From Klebsiella pneumoniae (lineage in GTDB: Bacteria; Verrucomicrobiota; Verrucomicrobiia; Limisphaerales; SXTU01): DNA of 51,547 bases. Below, one piece after another: positions 8,281-16,002 of this stretch. Position numbers and translations under genes: made by a program. The stretch covers positions 1 through 51,547 of the forward strand of contig CALQJI020000033.1 of NCBI GenBank assembly GCA_943330855.2. The letters run 5' to 3'. Under the pieces are notes generated by a model. It had not been told where the DNA came from and did not search any database. It saw nothing but the letters and a program-made list of their open reading frames with translations. The stretch's first letter is position 1. The number at the start of each line of letters is the position of its first letter.

Positions 8281-10020
8281 ATGGACAAAGAGCAAGTCGC
8301 CGCCGTGCTCACCGAGATTGGCACGCTGCTGGAACTCAAGGGCGAAAACCCCTTCAAGACCCGCGCCTACCACAACGCCGCGCGCACCCTCGAGGGCCTC
8401 GCCGAGCCGCTGGACAAGATCGTCTCCGAAGGCCGCCTAGGCGAAATCAAAGGCTTCGGCGACGCGCTCGTGGACAAAATCACCAAGCTCGTCACCACCG
8501 GGAACCTCCCCTACTACGACGAGCTGAAAGCCTCCGTCGCGCCCGGCCTCGTCGAGATGCTCGGCATCCCCAGCCTCGGGCCCAAGAAGGTGAAGAAGCT
8601 CCACGACGAGCTGGGCGTGGACACCATCGAAGCCCTCGAAGCCGCGTGCAAGGCCGGCAAGGTTGCCGTGCTCGACGGCTTCGGCGAGAAGACGCAGACC
8701 AAGATTCTCGAAGGCATCGCGTTCAAGCGCCAGTTCGCCAGCAAGCACCACCTCCACAAAGCCCTCGCCGTCGCACAACCCATTCTCGAAAGCCTCCGCC
8801 AGCATCCCGACGTGACGCGGTGCAGCACCGCCGGGAGTTTGCGCCGCTGGAAGGAGACCATCGGCGACATTGATTTCCTCGTCTCCTCGCGCCAGCCCGC
8901 CGAGGTCATCGAGTTCTTCGTCACGCAGCCCGGCGTCCTCAGCGTCAGCGCCAAGGGTGACACCAAGGCCAGCGTGATTGTCGAGGGCGGCATCCAGGCC
9001 GACCTCCGCGTCGTTAGCGACGGCGAGTATCCCTTCGCGCTCGCCTACTTCACCGGCAGCAAGGAGCACAACATCGTCATGCGCCAGCGGGCCATTACGC
9101 GCGGCCTGCGCCTCAACGAATACGGCCTCTTCCGCTCCACCGAGGAGACCCGCGACCCCGCGCTGCGCCTGCCGTGCAACACCGAGGAAGACATCTTCCG
9201 CGAACTCGACCTGAGCTACGTCGAGCCGGAGCTGCGCGAGGACCACGGCGAGTTCGCCGCCGCCGAGGCCGGCAAGCTCCCGCGCCTCATCGAATGGACC
9301 GACCTCCGCGGCTCGCTCCACAACCATTCCAACTGGAGCGACGGCCACGAGACGCTGGAGCAAATCGCCGCGCACGCGGAGGAACTGGGCCTCAACTACT
9401 GGGCCATCACGGACCATTCGCGCGCGAGCTTCCAAGCCAACGGCCTTTCCCCCGAGCGCCTCACGCAACAGCTCGCCGACATCGCGGTCGTGAACCAAAA
9501 GCTCGCCGACACCGGCACGGATTTTCGCCTGCTCACCGGCACCGAGGTGGACATCCTCAAGGAGCGCCTCGACTTCCCCGACGATGTCCTAGCGCAACTC
9601 GACGTGGTCGTCGCCAGCCTGCACGTCGCGGGCAGCGACGAGGCGGACAACACCAAGCGCCTCATCCGCGCGGCGGAAAACCCTTACGTCCACATGCTCG
9701 GCCACCTCACGGGCCGACTCTTGCTGGAGCGCAACCCGTATCCCGTGAACCAGCAGGCCGTCATCGACGCGTGCGCCGCGACCGGCACCTGGATTGAGCT
9801 GAACGCCAGCCCGTGGCGCTTCGACCTCGACTGGCGGCTCTGGCACTACGCGCGGAGCAAGGGCGTGAAGGGCGTCATCAACTGCGACGCCCACCGCCTC
9901 GACCACTTCGGCTACCTCCGCCTCGGCGCGGGCGTCGCGCGCAAGGGCTGGCTGACGAAGGGGGATGTGGTGAACACGCTCTCGCTGGCGGAACTGCGGA
10001 AGGCGCTCCGCTCCCCGTAG
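8281..10020 (+). CDS. polX: DNA polymerase/3'-5' exonuclease PolX with C-terminal PHP domain
   Basis: 579 residues from ATG 8281. Order: N-terminal 8-kDa-like helix-hairpin-helix region (ENPFKTRAYHNAARTLEGL), further HhH motifs (GIPSLGPKKVKKL; VLDGFGEKTQTKIL), family X palm with GSLRRWKETIGDIDFLV (about 185-201, catalytic DxD in GDIDF), then a PHP domain starting LHNHSNWSDGHETL (about 345) with the downstream metal-binding TDHS, EVDIL and NCDAHR segments. PolX enzymes fill short gaps in base-excision repair, and the PHP domain supplies exonuclease or AP-endonuclease activity. It is a single gene with divergent neighbours. Its TAG stop lies in a repeat sequence (GTAGTCGCAACC). A SMUG1-type uracil glycosylase at 27814 could feed the same repair pathway. 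Confidence 0.93.
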   Translation: MDKEQVAAVLTEIGTLLELKGENPFKTRAYHNAARTLEGLAEPLDKIVSEGRLGEIKGFGDALVDKITKLVTTGNLPYYDELKASVAPGLVEMLGIPSLGPKKVKKLHDELGVDTIEALEAACKAGKVAVLDGFGEKTQTKILEGIAFKRQFASKHHLHKALAVAQPILESLRQHPDVTRCSTAGSLRRWKETIGDIDFLVSSRQPAEVIEFFVTQPGVLSVSAKGDTKASVIVEGGIQADLRVVSDGEYPFALAYFTGSKEHNIVMRQRAITRGLRLNEYGLFRSTEETRDPALRLPCNTEEDIFRELDLSYVEPELREDHGEFAAAEAGKLPRLIEWTDLRGSLHNHSNWSDGHETLEQIAAHAEELGLNYWAITDHSRASFQANGLSPERLTQQLADIAVVNQKLADTGTDFRLLTGTEVDILKERLDFPDDVLAQLDVVVASLHVAGSDEADNTKRLIRAAENPYVHMLGHLTGRLLLERNPYPVNQQAVIDACAATGTWIELNASPWRFDLDWRLWHYARSKGVKGVINCDAHRLDHFGYLRLGAGVARKGWLTKGDVVNTLSLAELRKALRSP

Positions 10021-10106
10021 TCGCAACCTTCAGGTTGCGAATCAGAACCAGTAGCGGCGCTCTGTGAGCCCCGATTTGGGCGAACGGCGGTCACAGACCA
10101 CCGCTA
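10018..10106. repeat. Hairpin and family D palindromic element after polX
   Basis: TCGCAACCTTCAGGTTGCGA (10021-10040) is a perfect 9-bp-stem hairpin directly behind the polX stop and could act as a terminator, although no T-run follows. A family D element follows at 10051-10106: GTAGCGGCGCTCTGTGAGCC … CGGTCACAGACCACCGCTA, inverse arms around a short spacer. A close copy is at 49344-49416. Confidence 0.75.
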
Positions 10107-10146
10107 ACAGAACGAAGCGCAGGCTGAAGCCAACGACTGGGTCGAG

Positions 10147-12612
10147 CTACTGAAGGCTCCTCAGTTGAGGCTGCGCCGTGGTCAACTCGATTGCCTGAAT
10201 GGCCGCTTCCACCGAGGCGCTGCGCTGCTTCTTGGCCCAGTCAGGGAAGTCGGTGTCGGCGTTGGATTGCACGACGAGTTTGCGCAGTTCGGGCAGCGTG
10301 CTCTTCGCGGCGGTGCCGTAGCTGAGGAGGAGCTTCATGATTTCGCCCATGCGCTTTTCGCTGCCGTGATTGCTCTGCGTCCGCGCGAACTTCACGGCCA
10401 CGGGGATGCCTTCCTTGAAATGGTATTTCGCCAGCGCCTTCAGCCCGGCCATGCGGATTTCGTTGCCGAACATCGTGTCCGCCGGGGCCGGAACATCGAT
10501 GGCCGTGAGGATGTCGGGACCGAGCGCCTGCACGTCGGCAAGCGTGAGCTGGTTCGCGAGCGTGTGGTTCAACTTCGAGCGCGCCATGCCGTCGGCGTTG
10601 CGCGCGATGGCTTGGATGGCCGGGTAAAGCAGCCTGGTGTCAATGCCCTCGATGGAGCCGCGCAGCAGCCCGCCGAACAACGCCGCGGCCAGCTCACCGT
10701 GCGTGAGCTGCACCGGATCTTCCCACATCACCGGCAACGTCGGCTCGGCGGTCGCGACCACTGCGCGGAGCATGTCGGTGATGACGGGCTTGGCTTTGTC
10801 GCCCATGCCCTTGAGCGCGTTCGCGGCCTTCACGCGGAGCCAGCGGTCGGGATGCGTGAGCAGGCGCACGAGCACGGGCAGCGCGGCGGGGTCCTTGAGA
10901 TAGCCTAGCGTTTCCGCCGCGCCCTGACGCGGCCAGGCGTCCTGGCCCTCGGCCATCACGATGAGCGCCGGGACCATCGCCTTCGCTTCGGGACGTTTGG
11001 CCAATTCCTCGGCAGCCCAACTGCGCGCGACCGGCGACCAATCGCCCAGCGCCGCGACCAGTTCCGTCGCCGACTTCTGCGTGCGTGCCTCGTAGAATTT
11101 CCCGGACGCGACGGCTGCCGCGACTTCCTTCGCGGGCAGATGGTTCGCGGGGTTCGCGTCCTTGCCGGTAATCCACAACTTCTTCAGCGGCAGCGAATAG
11201 GTGAGCACGTAGCACGCGGCGGGGCTGAGGCCGTAGTAGCCGCTCTTGCCGAAGTAGGTGTTGTCCTCGGTCTTGCCCGCGCCGTATTGCTCGCCGCCGT
11301 CGTAGGTGAACGAGCCGTCGCTGCGGCGCACGAGGTCGAGATGCCACGTCGCCTCGCGCACGAATGCCGCCGCCGCCGCCGGTCCGCCCGCATTCGCGCC
11401 GAGCGCGCCCCAGAGATAACTAAAGCCCTGGCCGGTGTGGCCGTATTCTCGGCAGTTGAAGGATGCCGTGACCATCTTCGCGTAGAACTGCGTTTCCTGC
11501 GGACACTTTCCTTGCACGGCGAACATCACCGCGGCCATCGCGTTCTTGCCGTTGTTGTCATGGCTCGCCCACGGCATGTGCTCGCCGTAGGGGACCGCGC
11601 CCTTGTCCACGAAGTAGCCGAAGAACTTCGTCGCGCGCTCGATGGCCGGCTCGACCTCCGGGTGATTCACGCCGCAGCGCCGCCCGGCGATGATGGAGAG
11701 ATTCGCGACCAGCCCGGCGGCGTTCAGCGCACCGTAGGGCGCGATGGAACCGTGCAATTCACCCGCCTCCGTCCGCATCGAGACGCCGTGGCCGAACGTG
11801 CCATACAAGCTCTGCCCCTTCGCCAGCAGCGTGGTGTAAGCGATGATGCCAGCCAGCACCTCGGGGTCCCCAGTGGTTTGGTAATACTCGCAGAGGAACA
11901 AATTCTTGTAGCCCCAGTCCCACACGACCATGCCGGGGCGCAGCTCCAGTCCCTCGGTCTTGGCCGCCATCTTCCGCGCGCTCTCCTTCAATCTTGGCAG
12001 ATACTCCGCGTTGCCCGTCGCGAGCAACGCGAGGCCGTTCACCGCGCCCCACAGGTCATCCTTCAGCGGCTCCTTCTCCAACACCTTGCACGCGTCGGCA
12101 AAGATGAGCGCGGACTTCGGGCAATCAAACGGAGCCGTCGTGCTGTAACTGCCGAGCGCGCGCAGCCGGAGCTGCACCTCCTCGGTCGTGCCCGCGCGCC
12201 ACCGCGTGAGCTTGAGCACGCCTTTGCTCTCCACCTTCTCCGCCTCCGTAATCGCTACGCCCATCGCCTTGCGTGCGTCGTCGGAAAAGCGCTTCCCGCC
12301 GACGCCGAGAATCACATCGTCCACCTGCAACACGCCGTCCGCCGGAGTCTTCGCCCCCACGTGCGTCACGAGAATCTGCCGGCTGGCCGTGGTCGTCTTG
12401 CCCTGCTGGCTATCGGCGAAGTTGGCGGGCCGCGTGTAAATCCAGCCGCGCAGGCCGGTGGGCCCGAGATTGTAAGTCAGCTTGCGGTCCACGCTGCGGT
12501 CCAGCGTGAGGTCCGGCGGCGTCTTGGGTTGTTCGGCGGCGCGAACAGGGAGCGCGACGAGCAGCGTGCCGAGTGCGACTGGCAAGCACAGCCTGAGCAG
12601 AGGAGAGGTCAT
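10147..12612 (-). CDS. Secreted DUF6288-like protein with PDZ domain and HEAT repeats
   Basis: 821 residues with a Sec signal (residues 1-25, LPVALGTLLVALPVRAAEQ). Residues 50-165 contain a PDZ-like domain (GLRGWIYTRP… ILVTHVGAKTPADGVLQVDDVILGV). Residues 170-500 form an alpha/alpha-barrel-like region rich in Trp, Tyr and His (YGEHMPWASHDNNGKNA; EYGHTGQGFSYLWGALG). Residues 530-650 are HEAT-type repeats (AETLGYLKDPAALPVLVRLL). This order is what I know of the DUF6288 family of Verrucomicrobiota and Planctomycetota, whose function is unknown. Only 36 bp separate it from the upstream zincin-like gene, so the two are probably co-transcribed. Confidence 0.75.
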   Translation of the reverse strand: MTSPLLRLCLPVALGTLLVALPVRAAEQPKTPPDLTLDRSVDRKLTYNLGPTGLRGWIYTRPANFADSQQGKTTTASRQILVTHVGAKTPADGVLQVDDVILGVGGKRFSDDARKAMGVAITEAEKVESKGVLKLTRWRAGTTEEVQLRLRALGSYSTTAPFDCPKSALIFADACKVLEKEPLKDDLWGAVNGLALLATGNAEYLPRLKESARKMAAKTEGLELRPGMVVWDWGYKNLFLCEYYQTTGDPEVLAGIIAYTTLLAKGQSLYGTFGHGVSMRTEAGELHGSIAPYGALNAAGLVANLSIIAGRRCGVNHPEVEPAIERATKFFGYFVDKGAVPYGEHMPWASHDNNGKNAMAAVMFAVQGKCPQETQFYAKMVTASFNCREYGHTGQGFSYLWGALGANAGGPAAAAAFVREATWHLDLVRRSDGSFTYDGGEQYGAGKTEDNTYFGKSGYYGLSPAACYVLTYSLPLKKLWITGKDANPANHLPAKEVAAAVASGKFYEARTQKSATELVAALGDWSPVARSWAAEELAKRPEAKAMVPALIVMAEGQDAWPRQGAAETLGYLKDPAALPVLVRLLTHPDRWLRVKAANALKGMGDKAKPVITDMLRAVVATAEPTLPVMWEDPVQLTHGELAAALFGGLLRGSIEGIDTRLLYPAIQAIARNADGMARSKLNHTLANQLTLADVQALGPDILTAIDVPAPADTMFGNEIRMAGLKALAKYHFKEGIPVAVKFARTQSNHGSEKRMGEIMKLLLSYGTAAKSTLPELRKLVVQSNADTDFPDWAKKQRSASVEAAIQAIELTTAQPQLRSLQ

Positions 12613-12648
12613 GGGATGGTTGATAATTGGCGAGGCGTCAGGGACGAC

Positions 12649-13830
12649 TTACTTCTGACCCGCCGGGGTAGGTGGTTTGGCCGGCTGCTTCTGCGGTTCT
12701 GCGTTCGTGGCCGCTGCGCTCCGCGCCTGCGCCTTGCGTTTGATTTCCTCCTTCACGTCCTTGAGCCGGTCAGGCCACACGAACGTTGGCGCTGTCGCGG
12801 GGTCGTAGCCGGCCATGTGGCCGGTGAGGCGCGTGGTGGGCTTGGTGTATTTCAACACCGTGTCGCCGAAGACCTCGCGGCACAGCGCGGCCACGCCGGG
12901 GTCGTATTCGAGCAACTCGGCGCGGGTGTTGACGTGGTTGTGGTCGTGGTCGTTCTCGCGGTTGTTGTCGAACCACGACTGCACGGCCTCGGCGAAATAC
13001 TCGTGGTGGTTCACGCTCGCGTATTTGCCCTTCCAGAGACCGGCCTTCATCGCGGCGGTGTAAGTCGCCTTGAGCCGCGTGTCAAACGTCGGGTCCACGT
13101 TCGCGAGGCCGCGCAGGTGGAGGTTGTGGGCGAACTCGTGGATGAGAATGCACTCGGCGGCGTAAGGGTCACCGGCGTAGGCAAGTATGTTTTCCTCGGC
13201 ACAGGAACAGAACGGGTCGCGCTCACTGCCGCCGAGACCGCGTGCGCGCGCGTCCCAATAATCCTTCGGGGCGACGCCGGGATAGCCGGGCATCGGCGAC
13301 TTGCCCAAGCGCACAAACTCCGGCAAGTCCGTGGTGTATTCGTTCTGCGCCATGATGCACATCCGCGCGCCGCTCTTAATCATCGCGGCGCGGATGTCCG
13401 GCCGGTGCGCGAGCATCTGGTCCACGAGGAACACGGCTTCCTTCAGCGCGTAAGGATTCACCTTGGCCGAGGCGACGATGGGGAAACCGTTCGCGCTCAC
13501 GCGCTGGGTGTAAAACGCCGGGACCCCGTCCTTGCCCGCCGGGTCGAAGCGGAAACCCTGCACGCGCACCTCGCTGGTGACAGCGGCCTCGGCCTTGTCC
13601 ACGCGGCCCACCAACACGAAGCGATGCCCGAGCGTGGTGGTGATGATGGTGTCTTTGCCCGCCTCGATGGACCCGTTAGGCACGCGCTCCGTGGGCGACT
13701 TAAGCCAGAAGATGTCGGCGACTTGCGTGCTGCCGTTGATGAGCTGGAGCTGGGGCCGGTCGGCGCTTTCTGCGGCGGGCGAATTCGCCGCGACGAGGCA
13801 GAGGGAAAGAATCAAGGATGAGGCGCGCAT
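12649..13830 (-). CDS. Secreted zincin-like protein (HEFAH motif)
   Basis: 393 residues from the ATG at 13828-13830, which opens a signal peptide (MRASSLILSLCLVAANSPAA). Longer in-frame starts have no signal. The N-terminal part resembles a beta-sandwich (LINGSTQVADIFWLKSPTERVPNG). The C-terminal part has a zinc-peptidase-like motif HEFAHNLH (about 230-237), with a downstream helix VNHHEYFAEAVQSWFD whose Glu could be the third ligand, as in gluzincins of the lethal-factor-like type. The C-terminus is Lys/Gln/Pro-rich. I infer a metalloprotease or an inactive relative; substrate unknown. It sits between the enolase-family gene (94 bp upstream) and the DUF6288 gene, on the same strand. Confidence 0.68.
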   Translation of the reverse strand: MRASSLILSLCLVAANSPAAESADRPQLQLINGSTQVADIFWLKSPTERVPNGSIEAGKDTIITTTLGHRFVLVGRVDKAEAAVTSEVRVQGFRFDPAGKDGVPAFYTQRVSANGFPIVASAKVNPYALKEAVFLVDQMLAHRPDIRAAMIKSGARMCIMAQNEYTTDLPEFVRLGKSPMPGYPGVAPKDYWDARARGLGGSERDPFCSCAEENILAYAGDPYAAECILIHEFAHNLHLRGLANVDPTFDTRLKATYTAAMKAGLWKGKYASVNHHEYFAEAVQSWFDNNRENDHDHNHVNTRAELLEYDPGVAALCREVFGDTVLKYTKPTTRLTGHMAGYDPATAPTFVWPDRLKDVKEEIKRKAQARSAAATNAEPQKQPAKPPTPAGQK

Positions 13831-13924
13831 GAGGGAATGGAGCGGAGAACTTCGGTTGAGGCGCGCGTTGGGGACAATCACCAGTTTGGGAGCGTGCGGG
13901 AGGTTCATGGGTGTTGCCGATGGT

Positions 13925-15028
13925 TCAAGCGACCTCGAGGACGCGCGGGCCGAGCACGTCCAGCTTGGGCTTGATGCCCAGGCCGGGTTCAGTGCTGGCG
14001 GACATGAAACCATTCACTCGCTGCGGCGCGCCGGTGGCGGTGCTGACGGTGACGTAGCTGTTGAAATCAGTGGACGTGAAGCGGAACTCCTCCGGCGTGC
14101 TGTGCGCCAGATGTGCGATGGCTGCAGTGGTAATGTCGCCGCCCCAACTGTCCTCCAGCGTCATCGCGATGCCCATGCTCACGCAGAGGTCGCGCGCCTG
14201 CTTCGTCTTCGTGAGGCCGCCGAGCTTGCTGATTTTCAGGTTCACCACGTCCATCGCGAGGTCGGCCTTGGCGCGCAGCAGCATGTCGAGGCTGTCCACG
14301 TTTTCATCGAGCACGAACGGATGGTCTGTGTTCCGGCGCACGGCGAGGCATTCCTCGTAGGTGAGGCAGGGTTGCTCGATGTAAACGTCCACGTCCCGCA
14401 CGCCACGCACGACGCGCATGGCCTCGTGTTGCGTCCAGCCGGTGTTCGCGTCGGCGACGAGGCGGTCGCTGGGCAGGAGCATCGCGCGGACGGCGCGGAT
14501 GCGGACGATGTCAGTGTCCGGGTCGCCGCCGACCTTGAGCTGAAAGCGCGTGTAACCGGCGGCGCGGTAGCCGGCGACTTTCTTCGCCATGATTTCTGGG
14601 TCCTCCTGCGAGATGGCGCGGTAGAGCCGGATGCTTTCGCCGAAACGCCCGCCCATGAGCACGCAGACGGGCAGGCCGGTCGCCTGTCCGAGAATGTCCC
14701 AACACGCGATGTCGATGCCGCTCTTCACATACGGATGGCCCTTGAGCGCGGCGTCCATGCGGTGATTCAGCTTGGCGAGTTCGCGCGGGTCGAAGCCGAG
14801 CAAGTGCGGCCCCAGCTCACGCAGCCCGGCGCGCACGCCCTCGGCATACGCGGGCAAATAGAACGGCCCGAGCGGACACACCTCGCCGTAGCCGACGAGG
14901 CCGGTGTCGGTCTCGACGCCGATGATGGTGGTGTCGAAGACGGAGACGGACTTGCCGCCGGACCACTTGTAGGTGCCCTCGTGGAGCGGCAGTTCGACGC
15001 GATGGGCGAAGATGCGTGTGATTTTCAT
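13925..15028 (-). CDS. Enolase-superfamily dehydratase, cis-3-hydroxy-L-proline dehydratase-like
   Basis: 367 residues, mandelate racemase/muconate-lactonizing enzyme fold. The N-terminal capping domain ([18 protein letters not shown]…) is followed by the barrel. Putative catalytic lysines are in FQLKVGGD (about 164) and LKISKLGG (about 264). Metal ligands fit [13 protein letters not shown] and VLDENVDS. The segments [28 protein letters not shown] and [12 protein letters not shown] resemble what I recall of the cis-3-hydroxy-L-proline dehydratase subgroup, but other acid-sugar or amino-acid dehydratases remain possible. It is divergently transcribed from a PAS-AraC regulator 57 bp away and is the first gene of a probable three-gene unit running to 10147. 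Confidence 0.8.
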   Translation of the reverse strand: MKITRIFAHRVELPLHEGTYKWSGGKSVSVFDTTIIGVETDTGLVGYGEVCPLGPFYLPAYAEGVRAGLRELGPHLLGFDPRELAKLNHRMDAALKGHPYVKSGIDIACWDILGQATGLPVCVLMGGRFGESIRLYRAISQEDPEIMAKKVAGYRAAGYTRFQLKVGGDPDTDIVRIRAVRAMLLPSDRLVADANTGWTQHEAMRVVRGVRDVDVYIEQPCLTYEECLAVRRNTDHPFVLDENVDSLDMLLRAKADLAMDVVNLKISKLGGLTKTKQARDLCVSMGIAMTLEDSWGGDITTAAIAHLAHSTPEEFRFTSTDFNSYVTVSTATGAPQRVNGFMSASTEPGLGIKPKLDVLGPRVLEVA

Positions 15029-15085
15029 GGGCGCAGTTTATCCCATCGCGCGACTCAGTGTCTTGGTTTAGAAGTTCAGCCCACC
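15029..15085. promoter_or_regulatory. Shared divergent control region, 57 bp
   Basis: Only 57 bp separate the start codons of the enolase-family gene (minus) and the PAS-AraC regulator (plus). Such a short divergent gap implies overlapping promoters or a leader inside the coding regions. I see no clear palindromic operator or consensus -35/-10 pair. Confidence 0.35.
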
Positions 15086-15835
15086 GTGAAACGCAGCACA
15101 ACCCACCGCCCCGCCGCGCCGGCGAAACCCGCGTCGCCGCCGGTGGACGTGGCCCTGTTGGAGAAGCTCTTCGACCAAGCGCCGGACGTCGTGTTCTTCA
15201 TCAAGGACATCGCCGGGCGTTACCTCGCGGTGAACTCCTCGCTAGTCGAACGCCACGGGCTGCGGCACAAGTCGCAGGTGCTGGGGAACCGCCCGAGCGA
15301 CATTTGCCCCGGCGAGTTCGGACGTCTCCCCGCCGCGCAGGATGCGGCGGTGTTGCGCACGGGCCGGCCGCTGCTCGACCACTTAGAGCTGCACTGGTAT
15401 GCGCCGCACAAACCCGGCTGGTGCCTCACCACGAAGCTCCCGTTGCGCGACGCGACCGGCGCCATCACCGGCCTGATAGGCATCTCGCGCGACCTGCGAA
15501 CACCCATCGCGACGAGTGAGATCCCCGTCGAGTTCGCGGCGGCCTTGGAGGACTTCGAGAACAACGTGGCCGCGCCCGTCACGCCCTCCGTGCTCGCCCA
15601 GCGCGCGCAACTGGCCCCGCACCGGCTCGCGCGCCTGATGAAACGGTTCTTCGGCCTGACGCCGAGCCAGTTCATCACCAAGACCCGCATCGCCGCCGCG
15701 TCGCGCCTGCTGCGGGAGACGGACCAGTCGGTGGCGGACATCGCGCTGGCCTGCGGCTTCTACGACCACAGCGCCTTCACCCGCGCCTTCCGCGCCGTGA
15801 CCGGAGTGACGCCGACGCAGTTCCGGGTTGGGTGA
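15086..15835 (+). CDS. PAS-domain AraC-family transcriptional regulator
   Basis: 249 residues from GTG 15086, chosen because the protein-like sequence begins there. The frame is open far upstream (to 13532), but only as the antisense of the enolase-family gene. Residues 25-145 are a PAS_4-like sensor (LFDQAPDVVFFIKDIAGRYL … GITGLIGISRD pattern). Residues 150-249 are an AraC/XylS DNA-binding domain with two helix-turn-helix motifs (LAPHRLARLMKRFFGLTPSQF; VADIALACGFYDHSAFTRAF). The PAS domain replaces the cupin sensor of classical AraC. It probably controls the divergent dehydratase unit; the ligand is unknown. Confidence 0.87.
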   Translation: MKRSTTHRPAAPAKPASPPVDVALLEKLFDQAPDVVFFIKDIAGRYLAVNSSLVERHGLRHKSQVLGNRPSDICPGEFGRLPAAQDAAVLRTGRPLLDHLELHWYAPHKPGWCLTTKLPLRDATGAITGLIGISRDLRTPIATSEIPVEFAAALEDFENNVAAPVTPSVLAQRAQLAPHRLARLMKRFFGLTPSQFITKTRIAAASRLLRETDQSVADIALACGFYDHSAFTRAFRAVTGVTPTQFRVG

Positions 15836-15875
15836 GAACGGGCGAGTAGCCCGTTATCGCAACGGCCAGTATCGG

Positions 15876-15949
15876 GTAGCCGCCGAGGTGGAGGCAGAGT
15901 TTCTTGAGCAGATCGCAATCCGAGTCCGCCTCCTTGCCTCGGCGGCTAC
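15876..15949. repeat. Family B palindromic element (intergenic copy)
   Basis: It begins GTAGCCGCCGAGGTGGAGGC and ends TGCCTCGGCGGCTAC, with inverse arms around about 24 bp. The right arm matches the hisC copy at 23 of 25 positions. It lies between the convergent ends of the AraC-family gene and the second ABC-F gene, where it could fold as a terminator. Confidence 0.85.
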
Positions 15950-15972
15950 TTCTGTAACGAGCTGATTGAGAG

Positions 15973-15995
15973 GGTGGCTCGACGGAGTCTCGCCC
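15973..15995. repeat. Family C repeat arm (single)
   Basis: The reverse complement of this stretch starts GGGCGAGACTCCGTCGAGCC and is identical over 23 bp to 35008-35030. Here it is a lone arm abutting the family B element. Confidence 0.8.
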
Positions 15996-16002
15996 GACCG
16001 CG

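Noticed and set aside
11140..13821. 893-residue plus-strand open frame
   Set aside because: It lies antisense to the DUF6288 and zincin-like genes. Its composition (Arg, His, Val, Ala) is that of a GC-rich shadow frame; no signal or domain is seen.
13532..15085. Long N-terminal extension of the AraC-family frame
   Set aside because: It is open only because it is antisense to the zincin-like and enolase-family genes. The PAS domain starts right after GTG 15086.
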